Assembly (NCBI GenBank): GCA_003506435.1
Contig: DOAQ01000049.1
Coordinates: 1-64,000 of the forward strand
Direction: 5' to 3'
Source of the DNA: Prolixibacteraceae bacterium
GTDB taxonomy: Bacteria; Bacteroidota; Bacteroidia; Bacteroidales; Prolixibacteraceae
DNA length: 64,000 nucleotides
Below, in pieces: positions 43,138 through 51,603 of this stretch (within the stretch, counting starts at the first letter, position 1; each line of letters starts with the position of its first letter). Made by a program: the position numbers and the translations under genes. The notes beneath the pieces are model-generated. The model was not told the DNA's origin. It was given only the letters and a program-made list of their open reading frames with translations, and ran no database searches.

Positions 43138-44424
43138 ATGAGGATTTTAAAAAACTTGTTTGTTGCGCTGCTGCTTTTGGTTTCTTTTCAAAGCCTGTCT
43201 GCCCGCGAAAAAGATACTATTCCTTCCATTTTTAAAGATGATTTGCTTTTTACAGAAGTTAACCCGGTGCACCCCTTTGGAATTTTTACCCTCGATCATC
43301 CTTTTTATATTGGTACTTTTAACAAAAAGGGCAGCAAATTTACAGTGGGTTATTCTATGGGAAATAACTGGCATCCGCAATCCACTGTTTATTATCCGGA
43401 ATATTTAAATACCCGGCAACGAATAGAGGTGAACAGTTTGTATATGACCCAGCGTCCGTATTATTTTTTTCTGAATCAGATTCCGGTAGAATACAAAACA
43501 TTTTCGTCGGACGGGGTGCTGCAAAACCTCAGTTTTACATATCTGTGGCAATTGGGTAAAAAAGGTTCTTTTATTTTCAAACTGAATACGCATTTGCTGT
43601 CGGGTGGAACTGCGGCCATCCATCATCTTGCCAGCGACGATTTTATCGAATGGTTCCACGACCGGGTCGGGCTACACGATAATTTCGGACGTTACCAGTA
43701 TATTTTCGACAGGGCACACATCGCATTTAAAGATGAAAACAACGAATCAATCCGGATTGATGAAGGAGATACATTTTTGGGGACGCTTGACCTGCATTAT
43801 TATCGCCCGTTATGGCGAACAGTGAACCCGGCATCGTATCATACGTTTCAGCTTGGCGCTCATATCGCTTTGCCTCTGAATAAATACTATCAAAAAGTTG
43901 CAGGAGGTATTTCCGGGGCTTTTCTGTACCGAAAAAAGTTTTCACCTGGTTTTTATGCCGACTTAGGGGTTGATTTTCAGATAACTCATCATTCGCTGGT
44001 CAGCCTGAAAGAAACGGTGAATATAATCGACCATGATTTCAGAAGCTCGGCCAAATCGTATCTGTCGTTTAATTTTGTGTCGAAGAAAGACCGTGTGTTT
44101 TATTTTGGGGTGATGAACAATTATCAGGATTCTTTTCTGGATGGGTATATTTTCAGCCATTCTCAGGATAAGTACGATGATCTGGGCGTGGCTTTTCTTC
44201 AGCCGGGTGAAGTATGGGAAGGTTTTGAAGTAAAGGAACAGTTCAAACATGCCAAGCTTACAGCGGCATCCATGTATTTCTTTTCTGTGAAATCTTACAT
44301 TTTTATGGGTTTTAAAGCAGCAAAAGGCGATTTCTCATTCAATGTGGGCGAAGATTATTTTTCGGTAAATAACGCCCCCGATATTCAATACGGTTTCCAG
44401 TACACCCGGACGTTTGGGAAATGA
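43138..44424 (+). CDS. Outer-membrane beta-barrel protein (DUF3187-like)
   Basis: A 428-residue protein with a signal peptide (1-22, ending LSA) followed by alternating hydrophobic/polar strands with many aromatic ends and a C-terminal strand ending YTRTFGK. Such patterns indicate a transmembrane beta-barrel. Segments such as NVGEDYFSVNNAPDIQYGFQY resemble DUF3187 proteins. The function is unknown. It lies 11 nt after maf and is followed by a terminator-like hairpin. Confidence 0.65.
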   Translation: MRILKNLFVALLLLVSFQSLSAREKDTIPSIFKDDLLFTEVNPVHPFGIFTLDHPFYIGTFNKKGSKFTVGYSMGNNWHPQSTVYYPEYLNTRQRIEVNSLYMTQRPYYFFLNQIPVEYKTFSSDGVLQNLSFTYLWQLGKKGSFIFKLNTHLLSGGTAAIHHLASDDFIEWFHDRVGLHDNFGRYQYIFDRAHIAFKDENNESIRIDEGDTFLGTLDLHYYRPLWRTVNPASYHTFQLGAHIALPLNKYYQKVAGGISGAFLYRKKFSPGFYADLGVDFQITHHSLVSLKETVNIIDHDFRSSAKSYLSFNFVSKKDRVFYFGVMNNYQDSFLDGYIFSHSQDKYDDLGVAFLQPGEVWEGFEVKEQFKHAKLTAASMYFFSVKSYIFMGFKAAKGDFSFNVGEDYFSVNNAPDIQYGFQYTRTFGK

Positions 44425-44479
44425 ATGAAGGATTGAATGATTGATTGAATTGTGATACACGATTCAAGTCATTTATATA

Positions 44480-44510
44480 AGGTATTCTTCGTGAATACTT
44501 TGTGCTTTTT
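44480..44510 (+). terminator. Intrinsic terminator candidate after the barrel gene
   Basis: AGGTATTC (44480-44487) pairs with GAATACTT (44493-44500), one G-U pair, around TTCGT. A GTGCTTTTT run follows. It lies 55 nt after the barrel stop codon, between convergent genes. Nothing else is recognised up to the thioredoxin stop codon at 44601. Confidence 0.45.
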
Positions 44511-44600
44511 GCCCCGGAATTTCGGGGTTGTGGCAGGAAAAAAAATTAGCCACAAAATCTCTAATTCTCAAAAGATTCACAAAAAGCATCTCTTATCAGG

Positions 44601-44900
44601 TCAGACAAGTAGCCGAATCTGATTGCTTAAAACTTCGGCAGATTGGACTCCAACGCCATTCCAGCGAACTTCTCCGTTTTGAAAGATCAGTACAGCAGGT
44701 ATATTTTGAATCTGGTATCTTGATACGATGGCAGGATGGCGGTCAACATTTACTTTTATAATGCGGATATTCTCTTTAAACCGGTCTTTAACTTCTTTCA
44801 GAATAGGTGGCATCAGCTTGCAGGGACGGCACCAGTCAGCATAAAAATCGACCAATACCGGTTTATCCGAGTTGATTATATTTTTAAAACGTTCATGCAT
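44601..44900 (-). CDS. Thioredoxin-family protein
   Basis: A 99-residue cytoplasmic thiol-disulfide protein. The active site is WCRPC (Cys24, Cys27), a variation on WCGPC, and the cis-proline is in NIPAVLIF. The rest of the thioredoxin fold is intact (VDFYADW at the front, FQNGEVRWNGVG at the end). It overlaps the upstream DUF6132 gene by 8 nt, so the two are co-transcribed on the minus strand. Confidence 0.92.
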   Translation of the reverse strand: MHERFKNIINSDKPVLVDFYADWCRPCKLMPPILKEVKDRFKENIRIIKVNVDRHPAIVSRYQIQNIPAVLIFQNGEVRWNGVGVQSAEVLSNQIRLLV

Positions 44901-45105
44901 CGTTCGTTCGCTTTTTAATAAAATCCAGAATGATGTCGCCTGCCAGATAGCCCAGCGCTGCTCCCCACAGAACAGTATAATACCAGACTGATTTTATCAG
45001 GCATGTTCCGCTTGTACAGCCCACAAAACGCCAGTACAAAAAACCACCGATCGCTCCTGCCAGGGTAAAAGCTATTTTAGGCCACCACTTTTTCATCTTT
45101 TCCAT
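44893..45105 (-). CDS. DUF6132-type small membrane protein
   Basis: A 70-residue protein with two hydrophobic segments flanking a GCTSGTCLI motif with paired cysteines, typical of small Bacteroidota membrane proteins classed as DUF6132. Its tight overlap with the thioredoxin gene suggests a redox or metal-handling link between the two cysteines and thioredoxin (inference). Met4 is an alternative start. Confidence 0.7.
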   Translation of the reverse strand: MEKMKKWWPKIAFTLAGAIGGFLYWRFVGCTSGTCLIKSVWYYTVLWGAALGYLAGDIILDFIKKRTNDA

Positions 45106-45249
45106 TCTATCCGGATTTTAAAATAGAACAGTCTCCCGGTTAAAATAGTTTCTTCCGGTTTATTCGATTAATGTGATCGGCAATAGATTATTTTGATAGT
45201 GAAGGCCTGAAAAAGAAAAAGCCGGAGGATTGACCGGCTTGTTACTCTG

Positions 45250-45322
45250 AGCGGGAGACGGGATTCAAACCCGCGACCCTTAGCTTGGAAGGCTAATGCT
45301 CTATCGACTGAGCTACTCCCGC
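45250..45322 (-). tRNA. tRNA-Gly (anticodon TCC)
   Basis: The acceptor GCGGGAG pairs with CTCCCGC. The D-arm AGCTCAG, a seven-base anticodon loop CTTCCAA giving TCC, and a T-arm with GGGTTTGAATCCC are all visible on the minus strand. It is the last of three tRNAs in the same orientation. Confidence 0.95.
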
Positions 45323-45400
45323 TTTTCGATTTATGACTTTCGATTTTTTATTGATGATTTTCAATCATTAATAATCATTCATCAATCGTAAATTTCCAGG

Positions 45401-45483
45401 TGGGGAGAGCAGGATTCGAACCTACGAAGGCATACGCCAGCAGATTTACAGTCTGCCCCAGTTGGCCACTTTGGTATCTCCCC
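45401..45483 (-). tRNA. tRNA-Tyr (anticodon GTA)
   Basis: A class II tRNA with a long variable arm. The acceptor GGGGAGA closes the cloverleaf on the minus strand, and the anticodon arm GCAGA-CTGTAAA-TCTGC gives GTA. It lies between the Thr and Gly tRNAs. Confidence 0.95.
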
Positions 45484-45644
45484 AATATTTCAAATTCAAA
45501 AATCCAGTAAGTCAAATTCCAAATCCAGCAATTTCACTCCATCATTTTGGAATTTGGGATTTGAAATATGGGATTTCCTTTTTTTGAGCTGAATCTCACC
45601 CCGATTACTTCGGGGGAACTGAAACCCCGCTTTTCTTTTTTTTG
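45484..45644. repeat. Inter-tRNA spacer with word repeats and a tRNA 3'-end duplicate
   Basis: The 160-nt spacer between tRNA-Tyr and tRNA-Thr holds recurrent words such as AAATTCCAAATCCAG and, further on, their complement GGAATTTGGGATTTG. A 20-nt copy (45579-45598, one mismatch) of the tRNA-Thr 3' end plus its T-run (second copy 45637-45656) is also present. It may be an old integration or duplication scar. Confidence 0.45.
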
Positions 45645-45718
45645 AGCCGAATCTCAGATTCGAACTGAGGACCCCGAGATTACAAATCACGTGCTCTGGC
45701 CAACTGAGCTAATTCGGC
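45645..45718 (-). tRNA. tRNA-Thr (anticodon TGT)
   Basis: The acceptor GCCGAAT pairs with ATTCGGC. The anticodon loop TTTGTAA gives TGT. The T-arm contains the TTCGAAT core. The anticodon stem as read (CGTGA/TCTCG) has one T-T mismatch, a small oddity. It is the first tRNA of the minus-strand cluster, directly downstream of the SRP RNA. Confidence 0.92.
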
Positions 45719-45749
45719 AATTTATTTTGTAAAAAAGAACTCATAAAAG

Positions 45750-45847
45750 TGGGTAAGCCCCCTGTGTCGCACCGCTCAACCGCCTACCCTTGCTGCCTTC
45801 CGACCCTGGGGGAATTCAGCAGGAGCTGGTCGCACAGGACTTACCCG
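45750..45847 (-). ncRNA. ffs: Signal recognition particle RNA (small bacterial type)
   Basis: A rod-shaped RNA of about 98 nt. The ends GGGTAAG and CTTACCC pair, followed by further helix pairing (GTGTCGCACC-type against GGTCGCAC). The apical domain carries the conserved CAGGGTCGGAAGGCAGCAAGGGTA-type Ffh-binding loop on the minus strand, with GGAA and AGCA motifs. It directs Ffh/FtsY-dependent membrane targeting. It lies just upstream of tRNA-Thr on the same strand. Confidence 0.92.
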
Positions 45848-46027
45848 GCGACAAAAGTATACATTTTTGCTTTCCTTCCAAATTTAAAATGCTTCGCCCG
45901 ATAATTTTTTCATGGCATCGGAAACTAAATTATTAGCGATCAAGAAAATATTTCTGTAACTTTTCTGAAATTTTTTTATAAATGATGATTATTTCATCCG
46001 AAACAAGGCAGACCTAAATTTTTAAAA

Positions 46028-46035
46028 TATATTTG
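46028..46035 (+). promoter_or_regulatory. Candidate -7 box for the DUF4199 gene
   Basis: TATATTTG matches TAnnTTTG and lies 26 nt before the start codon. No clear -33 element is present at the standard spacing. Confidence 0.35.
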
Positions 46036-46060
46036 TCAAACTCATCCAAAAAAAATTATC

Positions 46061-46657
46061 ATGGAACAAAACAACGTATCACCTTTGAAAACGGCCTTAA
46101 CGTATGGAATTTATATGGCCATCATCAGTATTGTAATCTCTCTGATTATATGGGCGACTAGTCTCATGGAATCGCTCGGATTGATGGGAGCAACGATTAT
46201 CGGATTAGTTAACCTGGCTATTACCGTAGTTCTGCTGGTTATTTTCACAAAACTTTACCGGGACAATCTACTGGGAGGGACAATAACTTTCGGGAAAGCA
46301 TTTTCCTTTGGCGTTCTGGTTGTTGTTTGCAGTTCGCTGATTACCGGCTTATTCAGTTATATTCTTCATAAATACATTGATCCCGGCTATATGGGACGCA
46401 TTATGACCATGATGCAGGAAAAAATGTACCAGATGTTTGCCAATAAGGGAATGTCGGAAGAACAGATTGATGCTGCCATGCGTGCATTCGAAGAAAAAGG
46501 AATTCCATCGCCGCTTGAATCTGTCAAATCAGCCTTGCTGGGCGGATTGATTGGCGGTGCGATCATGTCGCTGATCAGTGCGGCAATCGTGAAAAAGAAT
46601 ACACAAAAAGAAGATGCTTTTGAAGAAGCAATGGAAGAAATAAAAACTGAAGAATAA
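46061..46657 (+). CDS. DUF4199 integral membrane protein
   Basis: A 198-residue protein with four hydrophobic helices (about 15-33, 42-62, 80-102 and 155-175) and a cytoplasmic-looking stretch with MMQEKMYQMFANKGMSEEQIDAAMRAFEEKG before the last helix. This arrangement is that of DUF4199 proteins, common in Bacteroidota and often next to a GT2 glycosyltransferase as here. The function is unknown, possibly linked to lipid-linked sugar transfer. Confidence 0.82.
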   Translation: MEQNNVSPLKTALTYGIYMAIISIVISLIIWATSLMESLGLMGATIIGLVNLAITVVLLVIFTKLYRDNLLGGTITFGKAFSFGVLVVVCSSLITGLFSYILHKYIDPGYMGRIMTMMQEKMYQMFANKGMSEEQIDAAMRAFEEKGIPSPLESVKSALLGGLIGGAIMSLISAAIVKKNTQKEDAFEEAMEEIKTEE

Positions 46658-46756
46658 CAGATAGAGTTGCGAGTTACAGGTTCCGGTTTTTAGGGACTGT
46701 TGTCTCACTACTAACGACTTACTACTAACTACTTTTTATTAAATCAATCACCTAGC
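46658..46756. repeat. Word-like spacer between DUF4199 and GT2
   Basis: The 99-nt gap consists of short recurring words (GTTGCGAGTTACAGG, CTACTAACGACTTACTACTAACTAC) of the same style as the spacers at 51.5, 55, 58 and 60-61.6 kb. No gene or promoter is recognised. Confidence 0.45.
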
Positions 46757-47713
46757 ATGGATATTTCCGTAGTTGTGCCCCTTTATAACGAAGAAGAATC
46801 GCTTCCTGAACTGGCTTCATGGATTTCAAAAGTAATGGATGAAAACAACTTCAGCTATGAAGTCATTTTTGTTGACGACGGAAGCAACGACCGTTCGTGG
46901 CAGGTTGTCGAAGAGATACACCAGGCGAACGGGAACTTCAAAGGCATAAAATTCAGGCGCAACTACGGAAAATCGGCAGGTTTGTATTGTGGTTTTGCCA
47001 AAGCGCAAGGCAATGTGGTAATAACGATGGATGCCGATTTGCAGGACAGTCCCGATGAAATTCCGGAATTGTATCGTATGATCACGGAAGAGAATTACGA
47101 TTTGGTTTCGGGCTGGAAGAAAAAGCGGCACGATCCTTTCTTCAGCAAAAACCTGCCCAGCAAATTTTACAATTGGACAGCCCGCCGCATGTCGGGCATC
47201 AAACTGCACGACTTTAACTGCGGGTTGAAAGCTTATCGGAAGCAAGTTGTCAAAAGCATTGAAGTATATGGCGAAATGCACCGTTACATCCCGGTGCTTG
47301 CCAAATGGGCCGGTTTTAAGCGCATCGGCGAAAAAGTAGTCCGGCATCAGGAACGCAAATACGGAAACACCAAGTTTGGTATCGAACGTTTTATCCGCGG
47401 TCCGCTTGACCTGCTTTCCGTTATTTTTATCTCGAAATTTGGCAAACGGCCAATGCACGTCTTCGGTTTGCTCGGCACACTCATGTTTTTCGTTGGCATT
47501 GCTTCTGCTCTTTGGCTGGGCGGACAGAAATTATACTACACATGGCATAATATTGCTTTGCAGCGTGTTACACAAAGCGCCTATTTTTACTTGTCCCTTA
47601 CAGCAATGATAATCGGTACACAACTTTTTCTTGCGGGTTTCCTGGGTGAAATGATTTCCAGAAGTTCAGCAGAACGTAATTCGTATCAAATTGAAACGGA
47701 AACGGAAAAATGA
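46757..47713 (+). CDS. GT2 glycosyltransferase, DPM1/GtrB-like
   Basis: A 318-residue inner-membrane enzyme that probably transfers a sugar to polyprenyl phosphate. The GT-A domain (1-225) has VVPLYNEEESLPEL, VDDGSNDRSW and the DxD-type motif ITMDADLQDSPDE. Two C-terminal transmembrane helices (about 233-255 and 268-292) are standard for the GtrB/ArnC group. It is adjacent to a DUF4199 gene. Confidence 0.9.
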   Translation: MDISVVVPLYNEEESLPELASWISKVMDENNFSYEVIFVDDGSNDRSWQVVEEIHQANGNFKGIKFRRNYGKSAGLYCGFAKAQGNVVITMDADLQDSPDEIPELYRMITEENYDLVSGWKKKRHDPFFSKNLPSKFYNWTARRMSGIKLHDFNCGLKAYRKQVVKSIEVYGEMHRYIPVLAKWAGFKRIGEKVVRHQERKYGNTKFGIERFIRGPLDLLSVIFISKFGKRPMHVFGLLGTLMFFVGIASALWLGGQKLYYTWHNIALQRVTQSAYFYLSLTAMIIGTQLFLAGFLGEMISRSSAERNSYQIETETEK

Positions 47714-47788
47714 TGTCCTGATAATTTTATTTTTTTCTGAAAATAACAAACACTGTAATCATTCATACTCAAAGCCTGGTTCTATATC

Positions 47789-48628
47789 ATGATATATACG
47801 AAAGTAAGTTTTATAATTACTCCCGATAACGAAATTAACCGGGAAATACTGGTGGCCGTTTTATCTCAAACTGAGTTTGAAAGTTTTGACGAAACCGATG
47901 AATCGGTGGAAGCATTTTGGCCCGGCGAAAATTTTACTCCGGAAGCCGTTATCCCGCTTATTCAGGATTTGAATTTTGACGTTGAAATGAAGGATGAAAT
48001 TATTCCCGACCAGAATTGGAACGAAGTATGGGAGAAAAATTACTTCAAACCTTTGCTGATTGCTGAAAAGTGCCTGGTACGGGCGCCGTTTCATACCGAA
48101 TATCCCGAAGCCGAATACGAAATCATTATTGAGCCCAACATGGCTTTTGGAACCGGTAACCACGAAACGACCTCGCTGATGGCTGAAGAAATACTGAAAC
48201 TTGACGTGTCGGGCAAAACGGTGCTGGATATGGGCTGCGGCACCGGTATTCTGGCCATTCTTGCCTCCATGCGGGGGGCTGAAAAGGTTACTGCCATCGA
48301 TATCGACCATTGGGCATTCGAGGGTACAGTCGAGAATGCGCGGGTCAATAAAATTGCCAACATCGAGGCTGCTCTTGGCGATGCCTCCCTGCTTGTCGAT
48401 CAGCAATTCGATATCATTTTTGCAAACATCCAGAAAAATATCGTTATGCGCGACCTGCCCGTTTACAATAACGTTTTGAAACCCGGTGGACAAATCCTTT
48501 TAAGCGGGTTCTACAAGAATGATGTTCCGGATGTACGTAATGTTGCTGAAGGATTGAAACTTAAACAGATCGGACTTCAGGAGAAAAATAACTGGGTGGT
48601 AAATAGTTACCAAAAAGCAGCAGACTAA
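47789..48628 (+). CDS. prmA: Ribosomal protein L11 methyltransferase PrmA
   Basis: A 279-residue SAM-dependent enzyme that methylates ribosomal protein L11. The N-terminal recognition domain (1-95) is followed by the Rossmann methyltransferase with FGTGNHETTSLM, VLDMGCGTGILAILA and the NIQKNIVMRDLP segment that replaces the usual NILA. Length is typical. Confidence 0.93.
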   Translation: MIYTKVSFIITPDNEINREILVAVLSQTEFESFDETDESVEAFWPGENFTPEAVIPLIQDLNFDVEMKDEIIPDQNWNEVWEKNYFKPLLIAEKCLVRAPFHTEYPEAEYEIIIEPNMAFGTGNHETTSLMAEEILKLDVSGKTVLDMGCGTGILAILASMRGAEKVTAIDIDHWAFEGTVENARVNKIANIEAALGDASLLVDQQFDIIFANIQKNIVMRDLPVYNNVLKPGGQILLSGFYKNDVPDVRNVAEGLKLKQIGLQEKNNWVVNSYQKAAD

Positions 48629-48776
48629 GTTCATGTGTGGCAATATCATCATGTTTAGTGTCTTTTGAGGAGTTTCGAACGTATTCCGGGATCCTGTTTG
48701 GAGTTTGAAATCGACATAAAAAATAGCCCAAGAACTACGATTTAATACTTATTTTTTAATTTTTTATTGAATCCCT

Positions 48777-48808
48777 ATTGACATTGATTTGAATATCGAG
48801 TAAATTTG
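48777..48808 (+). promoter_or_regulatory. Promoter: -33 ATTG and -7 TAAATTTG
   Basis: ATTG at 48777-48780 and TAAATTTG at 48801-48808 are separated by 20 nt, within the 19-21 nt spacing of the Bacteroidota -33/-7 consensus (TTTG and TAnnTTTG). It is the best-formed promoter noticed in the window and points at the winged-helix regulator gene. Confidence 0.55.
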
Positions 48809-48831
48809 TTACTCAATTTCCATTAGGAATT

Positions 48832-48877
48832 ATTGCCTGATGCTTTATGCGCCAGGCAATGCTTTTGAAGCAAAAGC
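48832..48877 (+). other. Two adjacent RNA hairpins in a 5' leader
   Basis: ATTGCCTG (48832-48839) pairs with CAGGCAAT (48853-48860). GCTTTTG (48861-48867) pairs with CAAAAGC (48871-48877). Both stems are perfect and abut each other. A C-run follows. They may form an attenuator or protein-binding leader. No known riboswitch was recognised. Confidence 0.45.
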
Positions 48878-49028
48878 TCATCACCCCCCCTGTGACTGAG
48901 GAGGCGAAGCTGTAATAAGCAAATTTTCAGACACATAAAATCAGAGAGTTTAAAAGTTATTTCTACCCGGTCTTTAGCCAATACATGGCATTTATTTAAA
49001 GGATATAAATAATCCATAAAATCATCGA

Positions 49029-49583
49029 ATGCTCGACACATTAATTACATCGAAGACACGGATCAAACTTTTGCTGAAATTTTTCTTAAACAGTAAAACC
49101 CAATCCTATCTGCGAAACCTCGAAAATGAGTTCGGGGAATCGTCCAATGCCATCCGGGTGGAGCTGAACCGCTTTGAAGATGCAGGGCTTTTGACTTCTT
49201 CACTGAGTGGAAACAAAAAAATGTACATGGCAAATACGAAACATCCATTGTACAACGACATTCATAATATCATTCTGAAATTTGTCGGGTTCGATCAGAT
49301 ACTTGATAAAGTAACTTCGCAGGTTGGCGATTTAAAAGCTGCATATATTACCGGTAAATTTGCCATTGGACTTGATTCACAGGTTATTGACCTTATTTTA
49401 GTTGGCGATAAACTGGACCGGAATTATATTGTGACTCTGGTTGAAAAAGCAGAAAAACTGACGATGCGTAAAATACGGTTTCTGATTTTAACCATGGAAG
49501 AGGCTTTTGTACATTTTAAAGATATTCCCCACTTACTGATCTGGAAAAAGGACGATGTCGGGGATACAAATAATGTCAATTGA
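49029..49583 (+). CDS. Winged-helix regulator with nucleotidyltransferase-like domain
   Basis: A 184-residue protein. The N-terminal ~75 residues form an ArsR/MarR-like winged helix (SKTRIKLLLKFFLNSKTQSYLRNLENEFG, then ALRVEL-type recognition helix and a wing at SSLSGNKKMYM). The C-terminal part (about 95-175) resembles a minimal nucleotidyltransferase fold but lacks the catalytic GSxxxG/DxD pair, so it is probably a binding domain. Such regulators occur near surface-polysaccharide loci in Bacteroidota. It precedes the sulfate operon and the capsule locus. Confidence 0.7.
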   Translation: MLDTLITSKTRIKLLLKFFLNSKTQSYLRNLENEFGESSNAIRVELNRFEDAGLLTSSLSGNKKMYMANTKHPLYNDIHNIILKFVGFDQILDKVTSQVGDLKAAYITGKFAIGLDSQVIDLILVGDKLDRNYIVTLVEKAEKLTMRKIRFLILTMEEAFVHFKDIPHLLIWKKDDVGDTNNVN

Positions 49584-49672
49584 AAACTTGAAGAAAAGTA
49601 TTCTGATAACCGATAATTCAACAGAACTGAAACGAAGTAACACGAATTGAGACAGCCCTTTTTTATTACTGA

Positions 49673-51478
49673 ATGAGTATCGAAGGATATATTGTAATTG
49701 CCATCATTGTGTTGATGATTGTTGCGCTGATCTGGGAAGTTATGAGACCGGGTCTGATCTTTTTTTCAGCAGTTACTATTTTGATGGCCATAGGAATTAT
49801 CACCACGGACGAAAGTCTGGCTGGTTTTTCCAATAAAGGGATGATAACAGTTGCTGTTTTGTTTATTGTAAGCGAAGGCGTCCGGCAGTCGGGAGCGCTG
49901 AATAAGCTGGCTCAGGCATTTTTGCCCAAACGTAGGGGCAATGTCCGTTCATTATTTCTGAGGGTGATGTTCCCGATTTCAGCCTTGTCTGCTTTTCTGA
50001 ACAATACTCCGATTGTTGTAATTTTCGGTCCAATGATTAAGCAATGGGCCGAAAAGATGAATCTTTCGTCCCAAAAGTTTTTGATCCCTCTTTCCTATGC
50101 AACCATTTTGGGTGGTGTTTGTACACTGATCGGCACTTCTACTAACCTGGTAGTACATGGTTTGATGCTGGAAAACGGGGTGCCGGGACTTTCGATGTTC
50201 GAATTGGGACAAGTTGGGATTCCCCTTTGTATTGGCGGCTTTATTTACATGTCATACGTTGGCGTTCATTTACTTCCGGGTAAAAAAGATTTTATCAGGC
50301 AGCCCCGTTCCGACCAAAAAGATTATTATTACGACTTAATCGTCCCTGCAGGAAGTTCACTCATTGGGTTGATTATTAAAAACGGACGTCTGCGGGAACT
50401 CAAAGGATTGGATATTATTTCGGTTGAACGCGACAATGAAGTTCTTCAGTCTAAAAGTCATGGAATTGAAATATGCGAAGGCGATAAACTTCTGGTTGCA
50501 GGAAAATCGGATAGCCTTGTGTATATTTTAGGACTTAATTCTGTTACCTTAAAGGGCCTGGATCTTGTAAAGGAACAACTTCCGGCCAGCGACCTCAAAC
50601 AAATTGAAGCAGTACTGGCCCCACGTTTTCCCGGAATAGGAAAAACCATCGTAGAATACAACTTTTTCGACCATTATCAGGCAGCCATTATTGCTGTACA
50701 CCGGAATGGGGAACGAATAACGTCCAATATCAGTAATCTGAAACTGAAAGAAGGTGACAACCTGATCTTGTTGTCAACTGATAAATTTATTGCCAACTGG
50801 AGCGATTCCAAAATATTTTACCTCGTTTCATCGCTGGGTGACCACGAAGTGAAAACGAAAAAATGGCGACGCTGGCTGGCTATTATAATCCTGATTCTGA
50901 TGATTGCCGGGGCAACATTCGGTCAATATTTGCCACGTCTGCAAGGCAATGAACTCGATATGTTTTTCTTCGCGGCTTTTGCTGCTATTTTGCTGATTTG
51001 GTTCCGCATTATGCCTCATTATAAATATACAAAGGCCATAAGTTGGGATATTTTAATAACTATTGCCTGTGCTTTTGGTGTTAGCAAGGCCATGCAGAAT
51101 TCAGGAGCTGCCGATGCCGTTGCTCATACTGCAATCAATTTTGCAAAGAATTGGGGACCAATCGGAGTACTTGTCTGCATCTATGTCATTACGAATATTT
51201 TCACTGAAATAATAACTAATAATGCGGCTGCGGCATTGGTTTTTCCAATTGCTCTTTCAGCCGGACACCAGATGGGAGTCGATCCAAAGCCTTTTTTTAT
51301 TGCCATTTGCATTGCAGCATCGGCCAGTTTCTCAACGCCCATTGGTTACCAGACGAACCTTATTGTACAAGGGATAGGAAATTATAAGTTTAAAGATTTT
51401 TTGAAAGTCGGACTCCCGATGAACCTGATTGTATTCATCATTTCCATGTTGCTGATCCCCTATTTCTGGAGTTTTTAG
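49673..51478 (+). CDS. SLC13/DASS-family permease with RCK_C domains (probable sulfate importer)
   Basis: A 601-residue permease. Transmembrane halves (about 1-205 and 395-600) flank a cytoplasmic insert with two TrkA-C/RCK_C-type modules (about 225-300 and 315-385; IKNGRLRELKGLDIISVERDN). The NTPIVVIFGP and IGTSTNLVVHG motifs and the second-half NNAAAALVFPIALS and TPIGYQTNLIVQG motifs are the ion/substrate sites. Sulfate is inferred because cysD and cysN follow directly. Confidence 0.88.
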   Translation: MSIEGYIVIAIIVLMIVALIWEVMRPGLIFFSAVTILMAIGIITTDESLAGFSNKGMITVAVLFIVSEGVRQSGALNKLAQAFLPKRRGNVRSLFLRVMFPISALSAFLNNTPIVVIFGPMIKQWAEKMNLSSQKFLIPLSYATILGGVCTLIGTSTNLVVHGLMLENGVPGLSMFELGQVGIPLCIGGFIYMSYVGVHLLPGKKDFIRQPRSDQKDYYYDLIVPAGSSLIGLIIKNGRLRELKGLDIISVERDNEVLQSKSHGIEICEGDKLLVAGKSDSLVYILGLNSVTLKGLDLVKEQLPASDLKQIEAVLAPRFPGIGKTIVEYNFFDHYQAAIIAVHRNGERITSNISNLKLKEGDNLILLSTDKFIANWSDSKIFYLVSSLGDHEVKTKKWRRWLAIIILILMIAGATFGQYLPRLQGNELDMFFFAAFAAILLIWFRIMPHYKYTKAISWDILITIACAFGVSKAMQNSGAADAVAHTAINFAKNWGPIGVLVCIYVITNIFTEIITNNAAAALVFPIALSAGHQMGVDPKPFFIAICIAASASFSTPIGYQTNLIVQGIGNYKFKDFLKVGLPMNLIVFIISMLLIPYFWSF

Positions 51479-51603
51479 CGCCCGATTCAGTATAAATACG
51501 AATTGTGCTATTCGCTACCAGTCCTATTTTTGCACACAAAGCGAATTAATATGCTTACGACTTACGACTATTTACTTACGACTTTTTACTTTTGACTTGA
51601 TTT
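51479..51603. repeat. Word-like spacer before cysD
   Basis: The second half of this 125-nt gap is made of near-repeats of TTACGACT and ACTTTTTACTTTTGACTTG, in the same style as the other word-like spacers. No cysC gene lies here, although one is often found between permease and cysD in related operons. Confidence 0.4.

Larger units (their letters stand above)
48629..49028. other. 400-nt leader region with promoter and hairpins
   Basis: No gene is seen. The stretch holds a well-formed Bacteroidota promoter (48777-48808), two adjacent hairpins (48832-48860 and 48861-48877), a CCCCCCC run at 48883-48889 and an AT-rich run-up to the next start codon. If the promoter is used, the next message has a 5' leader of about 210 nt. 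Confidence 0.5.

Noticed and set aside
44528..44761. 77-codon frame overlapping the thioredoxin gene
   Set aside because: Antisense to the thioredoxin CDS with intact WCRPC motif.
46826..47458. 210-codon minus-strand frame inside the GT2 gene
   Set aside because: Antisense shadow; the plus-strand GT2 carries all family motifs.
47861..48493. 210-codon minus-strand frame inside prmA
   Set aside because: Antisense shadow with no family features.
48880..49028. Possible cobalamin, TPP or SAM riboswitch in the leader
   Set aside because: Short conserved-looking words are present but none of the diagnostic boxes of these riboswitches could be matched.
49640..49668. Half-site resembling the terminal repeat of the 6.6-kb element (GAGACAGCCCTTTTTT)
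   Set aside because: No partner arm was found nearby, so it cannot be called an element. It may be a chance match or a decayed end.
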